From Mesocentrotus franciscanus (taxonomy: Eukaryota > Echinodermata > Echinoidea > Camarodonta > Strongylocentrotidae), in the NCBI GenBank assembly GCA_037976565.1, contig CP137674.1, forward strand, positions 31,279,047 through 31,343,046: 64,000 nt of DNA, read 5' to 3'. Shown here one piece after another: positions 24,500-35,156 of this stretch. The number at the start of each line of letters is the position of its first letter. Within the stretch, counting starts at the first letter, position 1. The notes beneath the pieces are model-generated. The model worked only from the letters and a program-made list of their open reading frames with translations, did not search any database and was not told the origin of the DNA. The position numbers and the translations under genes were made by a program.

Positions 24500-26590
24500 G
24501 TGAGAACTGTGCGTTAAGCAGACTCTATAATCCATTGGCATCTAACCTCAATACCAATACAGGTTTTGATTTGCGAATTAGACACAATTGGGCTAATATA
24601 CGAAACAATTATTTTCTCTCTCACACCGCTACTATACCACTCCCCTCTTTTATTAGGGATGTGATTTAAAACATTTGTGACGAGTTCCATATTGGCTTTA
24701 TGCTATGAAACTGAGGTTAGAGACTTTCATTAGCAGAACGTGATAACTGGTCTTTGTTAATGTTTTTGTTGAAAGCCTTGATTTCGAGAACTCACTATTG
24801 TTGAATCAGTCTGTGTATTAATATATCGTCGCCTGGCAATACTCTTTAATGAGAAAAGTCTGGATTAACAATTAACGTTGAAATAATAAGGAACTAATGT
24901 GATTGAATTAGACGTTTGGTTGCATATCTCAATTTGAATGGAATTATGCTTCTTGGCAGTTCAAGAATTCAACTGGAAAGAGGATACACAAAACCACCCG
25001 GATGTTGAACTCTTTTAAATTTAATAATTATGTACTAGAATATTCTATTTTACATCTGATATTTCAACAAGCCTCACCAACCATGCACACATGCTTATGG
25101 TCAGCTAGGCCTAATCGATTGTCATATCATCAATGTTTTACATTGTTATATGAATGCTAATTTGCAATGTGTGGTTTTACAAAGATTGAAAAGGATGTCT
25201 ATACCTTTTATTAATTTTTAAAATTAATTTTAAGTGGATTCAACGCACTTGGTAAAAATCATCTGGAAAATGAAAAGCGATCTAGAGTAAAAGCTCAAGA
25301 ACATTTCAAGAAAGAAAGAATTAATCTTGAAATGCAAAATGATACCAACTTGGCATACAACAATTAGCATTGTGTGAAGAATTAGGTCACACCATGGTCC
25401 AACTAATCATATTTTGTCACCATCATGCAGCAAATTGTTTCCTTGTTTCTCTCCCGTTTCAGATGGGCTAGCTGTCTGAGCATGGACCTACCACAAACCA
25501 TGGTCTGAGTGAGGCAGACAACATTTCCACACTGAGGCCGATAGGTTTTTTTTTCTAATCACAAAATGATATTCAGGTGAAATAGGACTTCTTTCCATGA
25601 AGGACATGATGTTTATATAGGGCATCAAGGAATGCTGTGATAATGCTTGAAAATGAGATTTGATCACGAAATGCTGTGATAATACTTCAAAATGAAAGTG
25701 TGTCACGAAATACTGAGATGATGATTACAAATGAAAGTTTATCAGGAAATATCGAGACCAAATTATTTAAAAAAATTGAATCCCACCACAAGACACCTGT
25801 TGACTACTTACTATACGCACTTTCATTTACAAGAATCTCGGTAGCAAGATAACGCTTTATAGCAATGCATGTTATCAATGAAGGTTCGCTACAATGTTCT
25901 CCATGCAGCCCTCCCCCCTCGTCCTCCTCTTTGTCATGAAACCCCATATATTTTACACTTTTATCTCTTTTTAAATTCCATATTTGGCCCGTAAACAATG
26001 TTATGTCTAAATTTTCTTTGAATGAATGTTCATTAAATAATGACTTAGATGTTATCAGACAATATCTATCAAAGACAGGGAATTGGTTTTGGGTGTACAA
26101 GGACATTTGGATAATCGTTTTTGCTATATGATTAGGTTGCTATTTCTCAGCAAGACATGAAGAAATGTTTGAGGATATTTATCAGTTAAAGTGGGGGACC
26201 TTGTCTCCAGTTTGTATGACAATGATCACACTTTCAAAACATATGTAGTTTAATATTGTTTTGTTGTCAAGTGTTATGCAAATAAACGTCAATGCAAAAT
26301 ACCTTCAATTTGAAAAGAAAACTCAAAGAAACTGAATCAACAAGTGGTCTCACTTTTTTCCACTTTTTCTAGCTGTGACTGCACCCTTGTTTCCCTACTC
26401 CTCTCCCACAGGTCTTTATAACCATGTCTCTTTCTCATTATTATCATATCAGGATATTTCCTTACAATCATCATCAAGCTTCTCGACCCCAACAAAAAAG
26501 GGGGAGGAAAATGTTATCTCGAAGAGCAGACGGCTGCATGTTCATCTTCAATGACCACCTTGCAATCTCAATCAGTCAAACCATTCTGTT
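24500..26590. other. AT-rich, only the 39-bp minisatellite
   Basis: No exon-like segment. The 100-codon minus frame at 26106-25804 has no support. Confidence 0.55.
25626..25757. repeat. 39-bp minisatellite, 3.3 units
   Basis: AATGCTGTGATAATG-like unit starts at 25631, 25670, 25709 and 25748, exactly 39 bp apart, with CACGAAAT and AAATGAAAGT landmarks. Because 39 is a multiple of 3, the minus frame shows a 13-residue periodicity, which is not evidence for a gene. Confidence 0.8.

Positions 26591-26596
<6 letters not shown>

Positions 26597-26628
<32 letters not shown>
26597..26628. repeat. (CT)n microsatellite
   Basis: Pure CT dinucleotides. Confidence 0.92.
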
Positions 26629-26639
26629 ACATCATTGTG

Positions 26640-29600
26640 GACAAGAGGAATGACAGATAAACATGATGGAGGGATGAGAGGGAAAAAAACAGGGGAGAAA
26701 GTTGCGGTTGGTTGGGGAGATGATATTTTTTGCCCAAATATGGTCACGATTGGAGAGGTACATCTCACTAACAGCTCCAACTGTTGTGGCATCATTACGA
26801 TATCTGTTTTACTTGTAAGGGCCCGAGAGAAACAGAAGGGCGTTAGAACGTTTTTTGAAGAAAAAAAAATCTGTTAACACAGCACTGAGATGCCTTTGGT
26901 GTTGCTCATTACATTGTATCTAGGTCAGAGGAGTTGTAGTAACTGCATTCCCTTTTTTAATTAAAATATAAGGAAATGGAACGAATATAATGTGCTTTTC
27001 ACTTTCAGCCAGACTGTAAAGGTTTTATAATTCAATTATTCAAAACACTATTTCCATCATTAATCATGTTATTTAAAAGTTTTTTATTTATCATCATCAT
27101 AGAAACATATATTCCTCTGATACAGCGTAATCTTTACATGATTATTCCGAGAGAAAATACGAAAGATATGGCGATTCCAAGAAAGAGTATTTTACATATC
27201 CCCTCCCACAAAAATGTTTTGAAAAATACCAAAGCATACATTCTTAAAAATATATATACCATAGTAGTCGCCGAGTTTTTGAAAATGATCCAGATACAAC
27301 GCAAAGAAAGGGGAAAAGATTTTTAAGTTTTCATCATCACTTTGAAATTTCTTATGTATAGTTTCGCATAATCTAAAATCCGGGGGGGGGAATCCCATTG
27401 TCATCCGGATTTTCTGATTACGGATAAAAAAATACTACTTTGTATCATTGACTCATTTTACTGTTTTTAAATGAATGAACTGTTCTAATATTTACTCAAT
27501 GGAAAAACCCCGAATCAGGGAAAAATGAAATAAAATCGATGAGGATTCCCAATTCAAACAGGTGGCAAAAATGAAGGAAGAGGGATTCTTCAGAATTAAC
27601 ATCATGTCCTTTTGCATCTCATATTTTCATATTTATGATAAACGAAGCAGATTTGGAGTAAAGCGAATTCCATTGATAACGACGTGAGGGGACACAACCA
27701 CCTGATGGAATGCCTCTATTTTCTTGTGATTCTCTTTACCATTTCGTCGTATAGTTTCCTCTTTTCATATTCTTTGCCTCGTTCTTTGCCTTCCCTTCTT
27801 TGTCTTTTTTTTTCGTTTTCCGTACGTTTTTCGTTCTGCTTTTCTTCTGCCTTTTCGTAAATCATTTAGCTTGTTTTCTCTCAATAACTATTGGAACACA
27901 TTCTCCTTCCCATTACTCCATCTTCGTTTTTATATATTATTTTCTCCTATCTTTATCCTTTTTTTAAATAAAGAGGAGATTGACATGTCTTTCCCAACCT
28001 CCCATAATCCTCATTATCTCAACACCACTGAATCACTACTGGATGTTCTGTGTTTGTGTATGACCATTCTGTTTTTATTTTAATCTCACTGTCCGTCACC
28101 TTTCCTCTCCATCTCATTTTGTCTGTTAGTGTTTCTAAGTTTCTCTCTCTCTCCACTCATCTCTTCATATCCATCCTTTCCTCCCAAAGTGTTGTTGGAT
28201 TTCTCCTCCAAGTGCCCGTAAGTTTTGACATTCCATTATTCATACCCCCTCCCCATCAAGTCTTCGCTCCCTACTAAGCTTCTAAATCAGACACGGCAGT
28301 GCAGTCTGCATCCAAATAAGGAAACATTCGAGTTTGAGGGTGACATTTCTGAGAAAAAATAAAACAAAATACTTTTGTCCGATTTTTTTTCTTCTCTAAT
28401 TCCATTTATATCATTTATAATACAACTTTCAAATGCAGAAAAATATTAAGGTAATAAAATGTCTGTACTTTGTTTAAATTTGAAAGGAATACAAGTATGC
28501 CAAACACTTGCAAACAGGTGTCTGACGAAAAGATCATTTTTATAAGAACTCAAAAGAGTCTAAATTTTTTGTGGATAGGTATGGATGAGTCTCCAACTGA
28601 AACAAACCAGTCTTAGTCCACCTTGAGATGCCCTGGTGCATTTACTATTCTTTATTATTATATATTTTTTTAAATAAAATATCTTAATTTACGTGATATG
28701 TCATTATGAAAGACAACTCGCCGGCGCTTATTCTGTCCTTCTTTTGTTTCCGTTTTCACCCCCTCTTAATCTGTGGCGCAAAAGAGTTTCTGCGGGGTGC
28801 AGATATCACTGATATCATTAATTGCTAAACCTTTCAAAAGTTCTTGGAGTGTGGCCCCATTCCTAGAACCTCCCCCTTCCCGGGAGCCTGTATTCGTGCC
28901 CCGTCTAGACCAAGACCCACACTAGATGAACATTTCATAATGAGATATAATATCAAAAGATGCATTGATAAAACTCTCCAAATCCCGTCAACATCCTTTA
29001 TTTATGAAAAGGAAATATCGGTTACACGTCGCAAGTTCAACAGTTAAAATTCTGTTTGCGGTTTTGCCTCAAAACCGCAAACCTTGCCATATAAAAATTG
29101 GATTTCCCCTCTCTGCGCAGCTGTGGTATTGATGAAAGTAAATTAATTTACAATTTTCCAAACTCTATTTGAAATAATGCTATGTTGGTGTGCTCATTCT
29201 TTTTAAAAATCTACTAAAGTGTAATAAAAAATAAAAAATAAAAATCTTTCTTTTATACGTGTGGGTAAAGTTTTGTTAGATATGTTCCAGGTCATGGACT
29301 AAATGACACTGGATTCTACGATGGGGGGGGGGGGCGGTGATCACGGACACTTCCTTGTATGCTATGATAATTAATCAAAATAGAGGGGGTGCCAGTGACG
29401 TGGTGAATAATTTTCAGGGGTAATGAGTTTAAAAATAATAAAAAAGACGGCCATGGTATCACTGCGGTGACATTAAACTGGACTATAGGCCTTGTACCAT
29501 GAAACTAAGTATTAAACTATCATTTTCATTTTTTCTTTTTTTTTCTCTCCAAAAAAAAATCCGCGGTTGCGCCTTGAAGCAATAAAAGATTTTGAGGCGT

Positions 29601-29900
29601 GTGCCCCCAGATATCGTCTGCTACGCTGCTGGAGGGCGCAAACAAGTAGTCCCACCCCATCCCCCAATATTTTTCATTTATAGGAGAATATGTATGCTGA
29701 ATAATAGCTTCAAGGAGAAGAACCTTTCCCAGTGCTTATCCCCTAACTATCATAATTATATAGTCTTAGTTGCAGACTTTCACACACAAATTGAGTCTGT
29801 CATTCCAACTTACTACTGAGTAGCGGCCATGGTTTAATGATTTAACAAGACTTACAATCAACTGCACCCAAGTTCTAAAATTTAATCCATTAAATTGTCA
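26640..29900. other. No gene recognised
   Basis: Pyrimidine-rich around 27780-28220 and otherwise AT-rich; only the hairpin at 29054 stands out. Confidence 0.55.
29054..29082. other. Perfect 13-bp hairpin
   Basis: GTTTGCGGTTTTG, loop CCT, CAAAACCGCAAAC. Stands alone in otherwise unremarkable AT-rich DNA. Confidence 0.9.
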
Positions 29901-29921
29901 TTCACCTCCTTCCATCAACAG

Positions 29922-30054
29922 GTCATCGTGTGGCTTGACCCCGACCTGGGCCCTTCTTATTCCAAGAAACGCGTTTACTCAACAACAGCCTCTTGCAGAC
30001 GACGAGAAGACGGTGGAGATGCTGCGATTAAATCGCCAATTTGGGCGCTTTTAA
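29922..30054 (+). CDS. Candidate terminal coding exon
   Basis: A pyrimidine-rich acceptor (CACCTCCTTCCATCAACAG, ending 29921) is followed by a frame entered in phase 2. It encodes 43 residues starting SSCGLTPTWALLIPRNAF, then TQQQPLADDEKTVEMLRLN and RQFGRF, and stops at tandem TAA TAG (30052-30057). Codon choice (GAC GAC GAG AAG ACG GTG GAG ATG CTG) looks coding. The donor at 12650 has a compatible phase, but 17 kb separate them and other exons would be expected. A second frame is open through the same stretch to 30107, so the frame is not certain. No family recognised. Confidence 0.33.
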
Positions 30055-30277
30055 TAGAACAACCTGTTGTTGCAAGCGCTAGTCGTACTAGTCAGCTAGT
30101 AGAGTGACTAGTTTTCTTAACTTTTCTAGGCATAGAAAGAAAACATTTATGAGTGTCACGGTCCTGTTGTTATTCTATGGAGACATACGTCTATTTGTTC
30201 CCTTGCTTTAGGTCTACATGATAATTCATGGCAAGAAGTAAAAGATAAGCCTATATAGGACCGCTATGGTACAAAAC

Positions 30278-30841
30278 TTAAAGTATAAAGTTGAGTTCAG
30301 GTATTCGTCGGGCAAATGGGTTTTGCGGAGGAAAGATAGGTTAGGCGAATAATTATTTTTAAAAAAAAAATCACCAAATTACTGACAATCCCATCCATAA
30401 ACAGGGTCAGAAAAAACAGTTCGCACATTTACATGCATGTTTATGAGTTTAAAGATAAAGTTGAGTTCTGGTCATGCGGATTGCATTGTGAAAGAAACGG
30501 TATGGAATCGATCAGATAAAGTTGACCATGTAGCATATAAGTATTGGTGTGTACTGCAAAGTTTTAGAGTCATCAAAATGATACCAAATTTGGCCCATTC
30601 TTGGTAAAGTAACAAGCACTGTACACAGAAAGATGTATATGTGACAACACAAACATGTGGCATAGAAATCGGGCCTCATTTTTAAACTGTTACTTGTCAT
30701 ATTTAGAATATGAAGGCATTTGAAGAGCCATGCTTTTCAGGGAACATTTTTTCTCTGATGTTCTTCCACACTTGCATAATAATAATGATAACGCTCACAA
30801 ATTATTTTTCACCTCTCCCCAGAACTCAATCTTCTCTTTAA
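30278..30841 (+). mobile_element. MITE copy C, long composite form
   Basis: Ends at TTAA (30838-30841), with right terminus reading inward TTAAAGAGAAGATTGAGTTC. An internal terminus TTAAAGATAAAGTTGAGTTC lies at 30449. A second, outer copy of that terminus (TTAAAGTATAAAGTTGAG) lies at 30278, followed by a module of about 150 bp (starting near 30298, GTATTCGTCGGGCAAATGGG) absent from copies A, B and F. Either a nested insertion or a longer family member. It carries the family core from about 30540 to 30660. Confidence 0.7.
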
Positions 30842-31899
30842 GATTATTCGTTTTTAATTTAGGGAAAGAGGCTTTCATCACAACACTCGATATGTTTATA
30901 ACCGGAAACGAAATTAAATCATTGTATACGGTGACCTGTAATGAATAATTATCTTATATGTCAAATAACAAATGATTGGGAAACAAGTATGACACAAAGA
31001 GCAATGAATTTTACAATCATATGGAGAAAAAATGATGGACAGATTTCCCTTATCTTTCTCAGTCTCATTTGAATTAATTGTCATTTGTTGCTCTATTTCT
31101 ACTCCCTGTCCTCCCATCGATGCAATAAATATATTTTATGAAATAAAATCGGCAAGACACGTTTTGCCACTGAATCCAACGAGTCGGCGTTTTCGGAATG
31201 ACGAGTGGCTTGTTTTGGAAGTGATTACCGCGCACAAGAGTGGTCTGTCGGCTCGTTCTGTCTAGGATCGACTCGTGTGGCCATGGCAATGATTGATAAT
31301 CCACGTGGATTTCTAAGACCACCTGTTTGTTTACTTGTTTGTGATCGTCTGGACATGTTTACGGCGAAAATTTAGGTCAACGGGTTAAATAGGAAAGCAA
31401 GAAAAAATGCTTAGTTCAAACAAAATTGGGAAAGCGAAATCTAAAGGTATAGCTCTGAGGAAAAAGATATAGGATAGGGTATTCTGTATACAGTGTACAT
31501 CGCTACATCGGTATAAGCTAGCTAGAGGACCAGACTAAAAAGAAATCAAATTCTGCACAGAGTGGTTTGTGATAATGTTATGATAAAGTGAGATAAGACA
31601 TATTACTGGCCAGAATTACGGGCTATAATATAGAGCGAAGGAGGAAGAGGGCTATCCGCATGCAGTGTGGACCCTACCCATTGCATAAATCTCCCGGAAA
31701 AATAAACATGCAATTTAAATATTATTCTTCCAATCTCTGTTTTGTTATGCAGGTCTTCCTCCATTTCCGTATTGCTTGCCCGATTGCTTGGTTTCAGATC
31801 CAGTAAGGAGTGGTAAAGCAGGGTCTTTTGATTGGGGTGGCCATCGCTTTTCTGGCGAAGAAACGCTGCGACACAACATTAAAAATTGTATTTTGAAAT

Positions 31900-32200
31900 G
31901 TTGCAAATAATAATAATAATAAATCTGGATTTATATAGCGCTTAATACGGAATATACCGTCTCTACGTCTAAGCGCTTTACAGTTATTCTTAGGACCCCG
32001 GTTATCGGATTCATTCACGCACACTGTGTACACAATCTCCACTCCATATTCCTACCATAATCCATGAGGGCATATGGCAATTTCTATCACCAAGGCTTTC
32101 GTCATCCTACCATGTCCCCATTCTGTCCTGGGTATGGAGTGGCAAATGTAGATCAATGTCTTGCGAAAGGACATGCAAATTTACATGTTATCGCAAAGGG
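31900..32200 (-). mobile_element. LINE/SINE 3' end, inverted
   Basis: On the minus strand CTGTAAAGCGCTTAGACG to ATTAAGCGCTATATAAATCC and then AGATTTATTATTATT, the same end type as at 16600 and 50030. The body continues to about 32200 (CCTAAGAATAACTG, GGTAGGAATATGG). No reverse-transcriptase motif, so SINE versus LINE is open. Confidence 0.5.
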
Positions 32201-33374
32201 CTACTCAGCACTAAATTATCATACTTCATTTATTCTATTATTCATAATTTTGCGCTTTTCCCAAAAAACTTTTCTTGTTAGGCAAATGGGGGTTGTTCCA
32301 ACGCCCCTGCCTATGAGTATGACGCTGTTCTGTCATTATGTCCCAGTTCCTCCATTTTTTTGACATTCTGGAGTCCCGTGAAGATGTTAATTTAGGTTCA
32401 GAACATCTTGCTTTTATCATCCCTGTAAATAGCATAAATTAGGTTTTCGGTTACTTTACTCTACACGCCTCCCCGCGAGTGGTAAATTCCCCACTTAGAC
32501 CGGGTATAAAGCCGAATAAATAGGGTGCAATTGTTGGCACGTGGTAGTGATTTGGGTCTGTAATCGGGGTCCCATCGCGTTAACCCCTGGCCCTGATCTG
32601 TATTATGGTGTAAATAGCCCACCGGTACCCAGTCACACCGGCAGTCATGCTGGGACATAACATGGTATCTGACCACCATCTTCCGTCTTGAATCACATTG
32701 ATCCCACTCGTTGCAATTGATGTTAGCAAGCTTGGGAACCAAAAACCAGTGTGTTTAGTATGCAAATATCTGTGGATTTGACGGATATGATACTTTATAA
32801 CCTTATTGGTATAATGGCATTTCGTAGAATAGTGGTAGTGGATTTTCTCCTCAGTTCCCAGCCCAATGATACAGAAATTATAACGACCATCTTAATTTGC
32901 TCAGAACTTAACCATAGCACAATTGAAATCTCCGGATTAACAACTTTTGGAACAGATAAAGCATGCAGCAAAAATTCGACAATTTTTATTTTGCTTCATA
33001 ATTTGTGATGAAAAGGGGTTCAACAGCTCTTTAAGGATACATGTACGTTAATTTTCCTTCAATTTTTCAAAGGGTTATTACAAGTAAATCATATTGGCAG
33101 CGTAAATTTTTGTTGCGAGATTCGCTCACAGTAGTACAGTAGAGCAATCGCCTCGGCTTTTATTCAGATTTGGCGCCATTTTAGAGTATCGGACATTCTA
33201 CAAACAAAGGTCACAAATCAATATCGGCCAATCGAATGCAATAAATCTTGCTGCAAGTCAAAAACTTGCTACTTTTATATTCCGTAAAATACGGACACCT
33301 TGCATTTGAACAGTTGCGTTTCCTAGATCGATCTAACTGATACCTCGTCTTAACCAATTTTGTTTCTCCCTAAG

Positions 33375-33515
33375 TTGACTGAAATCATGATTTGTTACCA
33401 ATTCTTCGTGAAAGGTCAAGATCTGTGGCTGCCCACTGGACTACTTTACCGGTCAAAAAGCCGAGGCAAATTGATGGACACAAAAGACCTATCAAACCTA
33501 CGACCTTGTGTTTAA
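33375..33515 (+). CDS. Weak candidate terminal exon
   Basis: The acceptor TTTTGTTTCTCCCTAAG ends at 33374 and is followed in phase 0 by 46 open codons (beginning LTEIMICYQFFVKGQDLW, ending DLSNLRPCV) and TAA at 33513. A competing frame over the same DNA is open from about 33382 to the TAA at 33583 and is also protein-like (RERSRSVAAHWTTLPVKKP). Two overlapping open frames suggest either a decayed mobile-element gene or chance. It lies between the two inverted MITE composites. Confidence 0.18.
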   Translation: MTEIMICYQFFVKGQDLWLPTGLLYRSKSRGKLMDTKDLSNLRPCV

Positions 33516-33837
33516 AAAAGGATAATTTTTTTGACAGGTTGGAGTTATTTATAGGTGTCGATCCTGCAAGACAACGAGTATAAATCGTTTAACCTGCCAG
33601 AAAAAAACGTAAGAGATATTACCATGATAACTGCTTAATTGCTCGGTTTGACAATTTTGTTGAATGGTCCCTATGCCGGGGCTATGGATAATGCAGTCCT
33701 GATCTAAAATGTATCAATGTTCAGCTTGCAGGATGAAATATGTAAATCATCTACCGATGCGTCGCTAGAAGGGGAGGGGAGGGGGTGGTGTTGCATCCGC
33801 ATTGTCAATATTGTTTAGAGTGTTGTAATAGGGACTT

Positions 33838-34305
33838 TTAAAGAGAAGATTGAGTTCTGGGGAGAGGTGAAAAATAATTTGTGAGCGTTTTCATTGTTAT
33901 TATGTAAGTGTGGAAGTAAATCAGAGAAAAAAATGTTCCCTGAAAAGCATGGCTCTTCAAATGCCTTCATATTCTAAATATGACAAGTAACAGCTTAAAA
34001 ATGTGGACCACATTTTTGTTATGCCACATGTTTGTGTAGTCCCATATAAATCTTTCTGTGTACAGTGCGTGTTACTTTTACCAAGAATGGGCCAAATTTC
34101 TTATCATTTTGATGATTCCAGAACCTTGCAGTACACACCAATATTTATATGCTAAACATGCATGTAAATGTGCGAACTGTTTTTTTTTAAACCCTGTTTA
34201 TGGATGGGATTGTCAGTAATTTGGTGATTTTTTTAAATTGTTTTATTATTCGCCTAACCTATCTTTCCTCCGCAAAGCCCATTTGCCCGACGAATACCTG
34301 CCCGG
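33838..34305 (-). mobile_element. MITE copy D, inverted partner of copy C
   Basis: Starts TTAAAGAGAAGATTGAGTTC at 33838 and mirrors copy C, including its extra outer module (ends near 34305, CCCGACGAATACCTG). Relative to C it lacks about 100 bp around the internal terminus: CATGCATGTTT is joined directly to AGCATATAA (in C's orientation). Its outer boundary shows no terminal repeat. With C it forms inverted arms around about 3 kb. Confidence 0.7.
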
Positions 34306-34675
34306 TGGTAGTGGGTATAGTTGTCCTCTCACGCTTTACATTGGCATACCCGTCTCTATTTTTGTTAATACAATCGTGTCAATAAATATACAAATCGAAA
34401 TGAAACCAACACCATTTAAAAACAACGAATTAAACTTGTATAAAGCGAGGAGGAAAGTCTGTTTTATACATCACAATTTCCGTCTCAAATATGTTTACAA
34501 CTTCTATTGTGTTTGTATGAGCTTCAACTGTTTTTCAAGTTTTCTGCCACGTGCCTTTGAAATCTAGACCATTCCCCAAAATACTCAACTTTCGGAACTT
34601 GGAATCATTTGATTTATGAGTTATGATATCGAGATAAGTCATAAGAGCTTCGAGGGAGAGTTAACACCAGGCAAA

Positions 34676-35156
34676 ATGGAAGCCATGTTCATAAATCTCC
34701 TTTTACTTTGTCTTATTTTATTTTGTATGCCAAAGATTTACTCCATTTCAGATGCAAAACTGAGAGACGCTAATCGAGTTACACTAGCTGATAAACTTCG
34801 AGGAACCTGCTTGGTCAATCTAAGAGTCTTATATAAGGTCTGTCTTTGACCAATAACATTCTGAGAAGATATAAACTTTATATATCAAGAATAAACCATA
34901 ATTTCACTGTCACAATGATTTCATGAAAAGACGTAAGAAAAATTACTTCAACTTTACAGGTAACGGTGTACTTCACGCCGAAATAAGCGCTCGTGCAGGC
35001 ATCGACGAAACTTATATCTCGCTCCAAGATAAGTTACGTCAAAACCTTAGGAGGGGGCTAATTCAAGGCTATACCCAAATATTTTGTCACGACATTTCAC
35101 CTGCCTGTAAAAGCACTGTAGGGATACAACCTCATAGATACCTGTCTTCTTTCTGA
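34676..35156 (+). CDS. Candidate small secreted protein, two exons
   Basis: An ATG in strong context (A at -3, G at +4) starts a signal-peptide-like run MEAMFINLLLLCLILF. One splice model uses donor GTATGC at 34725 (phase 1) and acceptor TTTACAG ending 34959, with exon 2 at 34960-35156. The phases agree and give an 81-residue product. The signal peptide would end NGVLHA before EISARAGIDE, leaving a mature chain of about 58 residues with two cysteines (FCHDISPACKS) and a basic RR site, as in a hormone-like precursor. Without splicing, the first frame reads on for 57 residues (SISDAKLRDANRVTLADK) to a TGA at 34847. A donor at 34838 (AAG|GTCTGT) does not match the exon-2 frame. Function unknown; the peptide resemblance is inference. 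Confidence 0.3.

Noticed and set aside
25488..25706. Minus frame with a 13-residue repeat (FHFEVLSQHFVIK-like)
   Set aside because: The periodicity comes from a 39-bp minisatellite whose length happens to be a multiple of three.
31032..31322. Overlapping plus (77-codon) and minus (82-codon) frames between the inverted MITE arms, first thought to be a transposase fragment
   Set aside because: No DDE/D or zinc-finger pattern seen, both strands open, and neither frame reaches a MITE terminus.
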